Origin: Merismopedia glauca CCAP 1448/3
GTDB taxonomy: Bacteria > Cyanobacteriota > Cyanobacteriia > Cyanobacteriales > CCAP-1448
Length of the DNA stretch: 62,122 bases
Reading direction: 5' to 3'
NCBI RefSeq assembly: GCF_003003775.1
Contig: NZ_PVWJ01000012.1
Span: 1 to 62,122, forward strand
Below are positions 60,107 through 62,122 of the stretch, in pieces (within the stretch, counting starts at the first letter, position 1; each line of letters starts with the position of its first letter). The notes under the pieces were generated by a model. It was not told the DNA's origin, searched no databases, and worked only from the letters and a program-made list of their open reading frames with translations. A program made the translations under genes and the position numbers.

Positions 60107-61609
60107 TTATCGATTTAGGGCGATTTGAGAAGCGATCGCTGTAAGCTGAGAAGGAACGCTATTGGATATCGCATTTGTGGTTGCTTCACTCCAATACAAC
60201 ATCCACATTGGCTGAATCCCCAAAATCAGGATTGTCACTCCCATCAACAAAGCAGGTAACTGTTCCGATCGCAGTACCTTGGGATAGTAAGCTAGTTTAT
60301 TATCTAACTTCCCGAAACAGGTGCGATTTAGTAGGATAGCAAAGTAAACCGCCGTTAAACCAGAACCGAGGATGCAAAGGATGGTTTGAACTGGAAAAGA
60401 GGCGAAACTTCCTTGAAATACTAGGAATTCAGCTACAAAACCCATCATTCCTGGAATTCCCGCACTCGCCATCCCACCGAGAATCAGTAAGGCGCTAGTT
60501 AAAGGTAAACCTCGCACGGGGTTGAGTAAACCATTTAAAACGTCTAAATCGCGAGTTCCGGCTTTATCTTCAATCACGCCGACTAAATAGAACAATAGCG
60601 CCAGAATTATGCCATGACTCACCATTTGCGCGACGATTCCAATCGTAGCTAAAGGAGTCAACGCCGCAGCACCCAGAAGAACGTAACCCATATGAGCAAT
60701 GGAACTGTATGCTACCATGCGCTTGATATCTTTTTGAGCGATCGCAGTTAAAGCACCATACAATACACTGATGGTTCCAATTGTGGCAATTCCAGGGGCG
60801 ACTAGCGACCAAGTTTCGGGGAAAAGTTGCAAACCAAACCGCACTAACCCATATGTACCGAGTTTAGCGATGACTCCACCTAATAGAATCGCCACGGGTG
60901 GGGATGCTTCCACATACGCATCTGGCAACCAGGTATGTAGAGGAACGATAGGAATTTTAATCCCGAAACCAATTAGTAAAACAGTTAATAAAACTAGTTG
61001 AGTGAGTTGAGGTAAAGCAGTAGTGGAGATGTCTTGATAATCGAAACTACCCGATTCACTTAACCAAGCTGTTCCCAAAAAACCAGCTAAAATTAAAATC
61101 CCAGATACGGCAGTATAAATCAAAAACTTCATCGCCGCATAACCGCGCTTGTTACCACCCCATATGGCAATCAGCAGGTATAGAGGAATTAGTTCTAGTT
61201 CGTAAAAGATGACAAAAAGCAGTAAGTTTTGAGCGACAAAAGCGCCAATAATTCCCGCATTAACTAACAATATCATGGCGTTATATAGCCGAGGACGTTG
61301 TAAGTCAGGCTTGGCACTATAGATAACAATTGCTGTTAATAAATTACTCAGCAATAGTAGGGGTAAAGATAAACCATCTACCGCTAGTTTGTAACTTAAA
61401 CCTAATTGGGGAATCCAAGGTAAATCTTCAACTAATTGAAATTGAGATGAAGTTGGATCGAACTGGGTTAATAAAGCCAGAGAAATTAGAGAAATAGCAA
61501 TAGCGATCGCCAAAGCAAATTGTCTGACTTTGCTAGCAGAAAAACTAGCTGGAAGTAACCCGATTGCTAGCGCGCCTATTATTGGTATCCAAATTAAACT
61601 ACTCAACAT
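60107..61609 (-). CDS. ndhD3: NAD(P)H-quinone oxidoreductase subunit 4, NdhD3 type
   Basis: 500 residues with about 14 membrane helices. Proton-antiporter signs: IFYELELIPLYLLIAIWGG, with the ELE motif, KIPIVPLHTWLPDAYVEASP, and KRMVAYSSIAHMGYVLLG. It forms a proton channel of the NDH-1 complex. The adjacent cupA marks it as the NdhD3/D4 subfamily used in CO2 uptake. ndhF is not the next gene upstream; a carbonic anhydrase is. Confidence 0.93.
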   Translation of the reverse strand: MLSSLIWIPIIGALAIGLLPASFSASKVRQFALAIAIAISLISLALLTQFDPTSSQFQLVEDLPWIPQLGLSYKLAVDGLSLPLLLLSNLLTAIVIYSAKPDLQRPRLYNAMILLVNAGIIGAFVAQNLLLFVIFYELELIPLYLLIAIWGGNKRGYAAMKFLIYTAVSGILILAGFLGTAWLSESGSFDYQDISTTALPQLTQLVLLTVLLIGFGIKIPIVPLHTWLPDAYVEASPPVAILLGGVIAKLGTYGLVRFGLQLFPETWSLVAPGIATIGTISVLYGALTAIAQKDIKRMVAYSSIAHMGYVLLGAAALTPLATIGIVAQMVSHGIILALLFYLVGVIEDKAGTRDLDVLNGLLNPVRGLPLTSALLILGGMASAGIPGMMGFVAEFLVFQGSFASFPVQTILCILGSGLTAVYFAILLNRTCFGKLDNKLAYYPKVLRSEQLPALLMGVTILILGIQPMWMLYWSEATTNAISNSVPSQLTAIASQIALNR

Positions 61610-61735
61610 AGGTCAAATTAGTTAATTAGTACGGGATGTATTTGTTAGGTAGATAAAGAATAAATCAAATTTATCTACCATTTGTCTGTGACTCTGCACT
61701 TAATTTTGTAGTTAGTCAGATCGAGGCAGAAACGG

Positions 61736-62122
61736 CTAAACTGTTTCGGGAATAACGCTGACTTTTCCCGTGTCTAAGTCGTAATATCCGCCCACAATTT
61801 TTAGCTTTTTTTCATCAATTAACTTGGACAGAACTGAAGATTTTTTCAAGCGATCTACCTGAAGTTTGACATTGGCTTTAGTAGTAGTTTCCAATCGATT
61901 TTCTTTGACATTTTCAGTTTCTAAAGCTGCCGGACGAATCGCCTCCAAAATACTGCCAATTCTGCCAGGAACAGCAGCACCTTTAATTGTGGCATCTACC
62001 GCACCGCAACGCTCGTGACCTAAAACTAAAATTACCTTAGATCCTAATACTAGTGTGCCAAATTCTAGAGAACCAATTTCTTCATCTGTAGCTACATTTC
62101 CCGCTACTCGACATACAAATAA
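61736..62122 (-). CDS. Beta-type carbonic anhydrase, C-terminal part (runs off the window)
   Basis: At least 128 residues in frame to the window edge. Reading starts LFVCRVAGN, then SKVILVLGHERCGAVDATIK, which has the family's zinc-ligand His and Cys, and ends KLKIVGGYYDLDTGKVSVI. The first part, with the other Cys and the Asp-Arg pair, lies outside. It catalyses CO2-bicarbonate exchange. Its place beside ndhD3-cupA suggests a role in supplying or preventing loss of CO2 at NDH-1MS, as shown for thylakoid EcaB in Synechocystis; whether this is EcaB cannot be told from the fragment. Confidence 0.9.
   Translation of the reverse strand, partial: LFVCRVAGNVATDEEIGSLEFGTLVLGSKVILVLGHERCGAVDATIKGAAVPGRIGSILEAIRPAALETENVKENRLETTTKANVKLQVDRLKKSSVLSKLIDEKKLKIVGGYYDLDTGKVSVIPETV

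Overview
The window is chromosomal DNA from a cyanobacterium. The HIP1 octamer GCGATCGC occurs throughout, and the genes include PsaX (photosystem I), BtpA, a complete nrtABCD nitrate transporter, a CupA/NdhD CO2-uptake gene pair, AgrE (arginine dihydrolase), a ferredoxin sulfite reductase and the paired XisH/XisI proteins. The sequence does not fix the genus. No rRNA, CRISPR array, transposase or phage block was seen. There is one tRNA, tRNA-Lys(TTT).

Layout. 0-10 kb: a VOC protein, a DUF92 membrane protein, a minus-strand pair made of a small EACC1-like protein and a CHAT protease-NTPase whose C-terminal FGE-like domain is cut off inside a palindromic repeat, a duplicated membrane protein, a PhzF protein, an M23 peptidase with an MshEN domain, and agrE. 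10-20 kb: psaX, a zinc-ribbon protein, an Old Yellow Enzyme, xisH-xisI, a TerB-like protein, a PlsY/PEP-synthase-like fusion, a TPR protein, a tiny membrane protein, an AhpC/TSA-like protein and a short RecQ. This part is crowded with dispersed repeats. 20-34 kb: PepSY protein, an actP relic, VKOR-thioredoxin fusion, btpA, rimO, a CrhR-like RNA helicase, thrC, an SSB protein with a LexA box, and a sugar nucleotidyltransferase/phosphomutase-like protein. 34-44 kb: secreted and membrane proteins, MazEF, a methyltransferase, an outer-membrane barrel protein, a ParE relic, sulfite reductase with a ribbon-helix-helix tail, and an EcsC-like protein divergent from an HTH-dynamin-like GTPase fusion. 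44-62 kb: a TacA-like antitoxin relic, nrtABCD with a textbook NtcA promoter, YefM-YoeB, a Ser/Thr kinase, an ABC exporter, a mutarotase, tRNA-Lys, a lipase-like protein, and cupA-ndhD3 next to a beta-carbonic anhydrase that runs off the window end.

How it fits together. The nitrogen genes (nrtABCD, agrE) and inorganic-carbon genes (cupA, ndhD3, carbonic anhydrase) are ordinary cyanobacterial physiology. The accessory layer is more unusual: two CHAT/GTPase conflict-type modules, two intact toxin-antitoxin pairs with clear operators, several antitoxin/toxin/transporter fragments, and at least seven families of small palindromic or MITE-like repeats. In two genes (CHAT at 1590, lipase-like at 57374) the repeat itself encodes the last residues and lies at the stop codon, so repeat insertion appears to be an active force in gene truncation here.

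Best candidates for something undescribed: the HTH-dynamin GTPase with its divergent EcsC-like partner (40.9-43.9 kb), the EACC1-like/CHAT-NTPase pair (1.6-4.4 kb), and the 235-bp repeat with a 65-bp perfectly conserved core in front of both the TPR gene and recQ.
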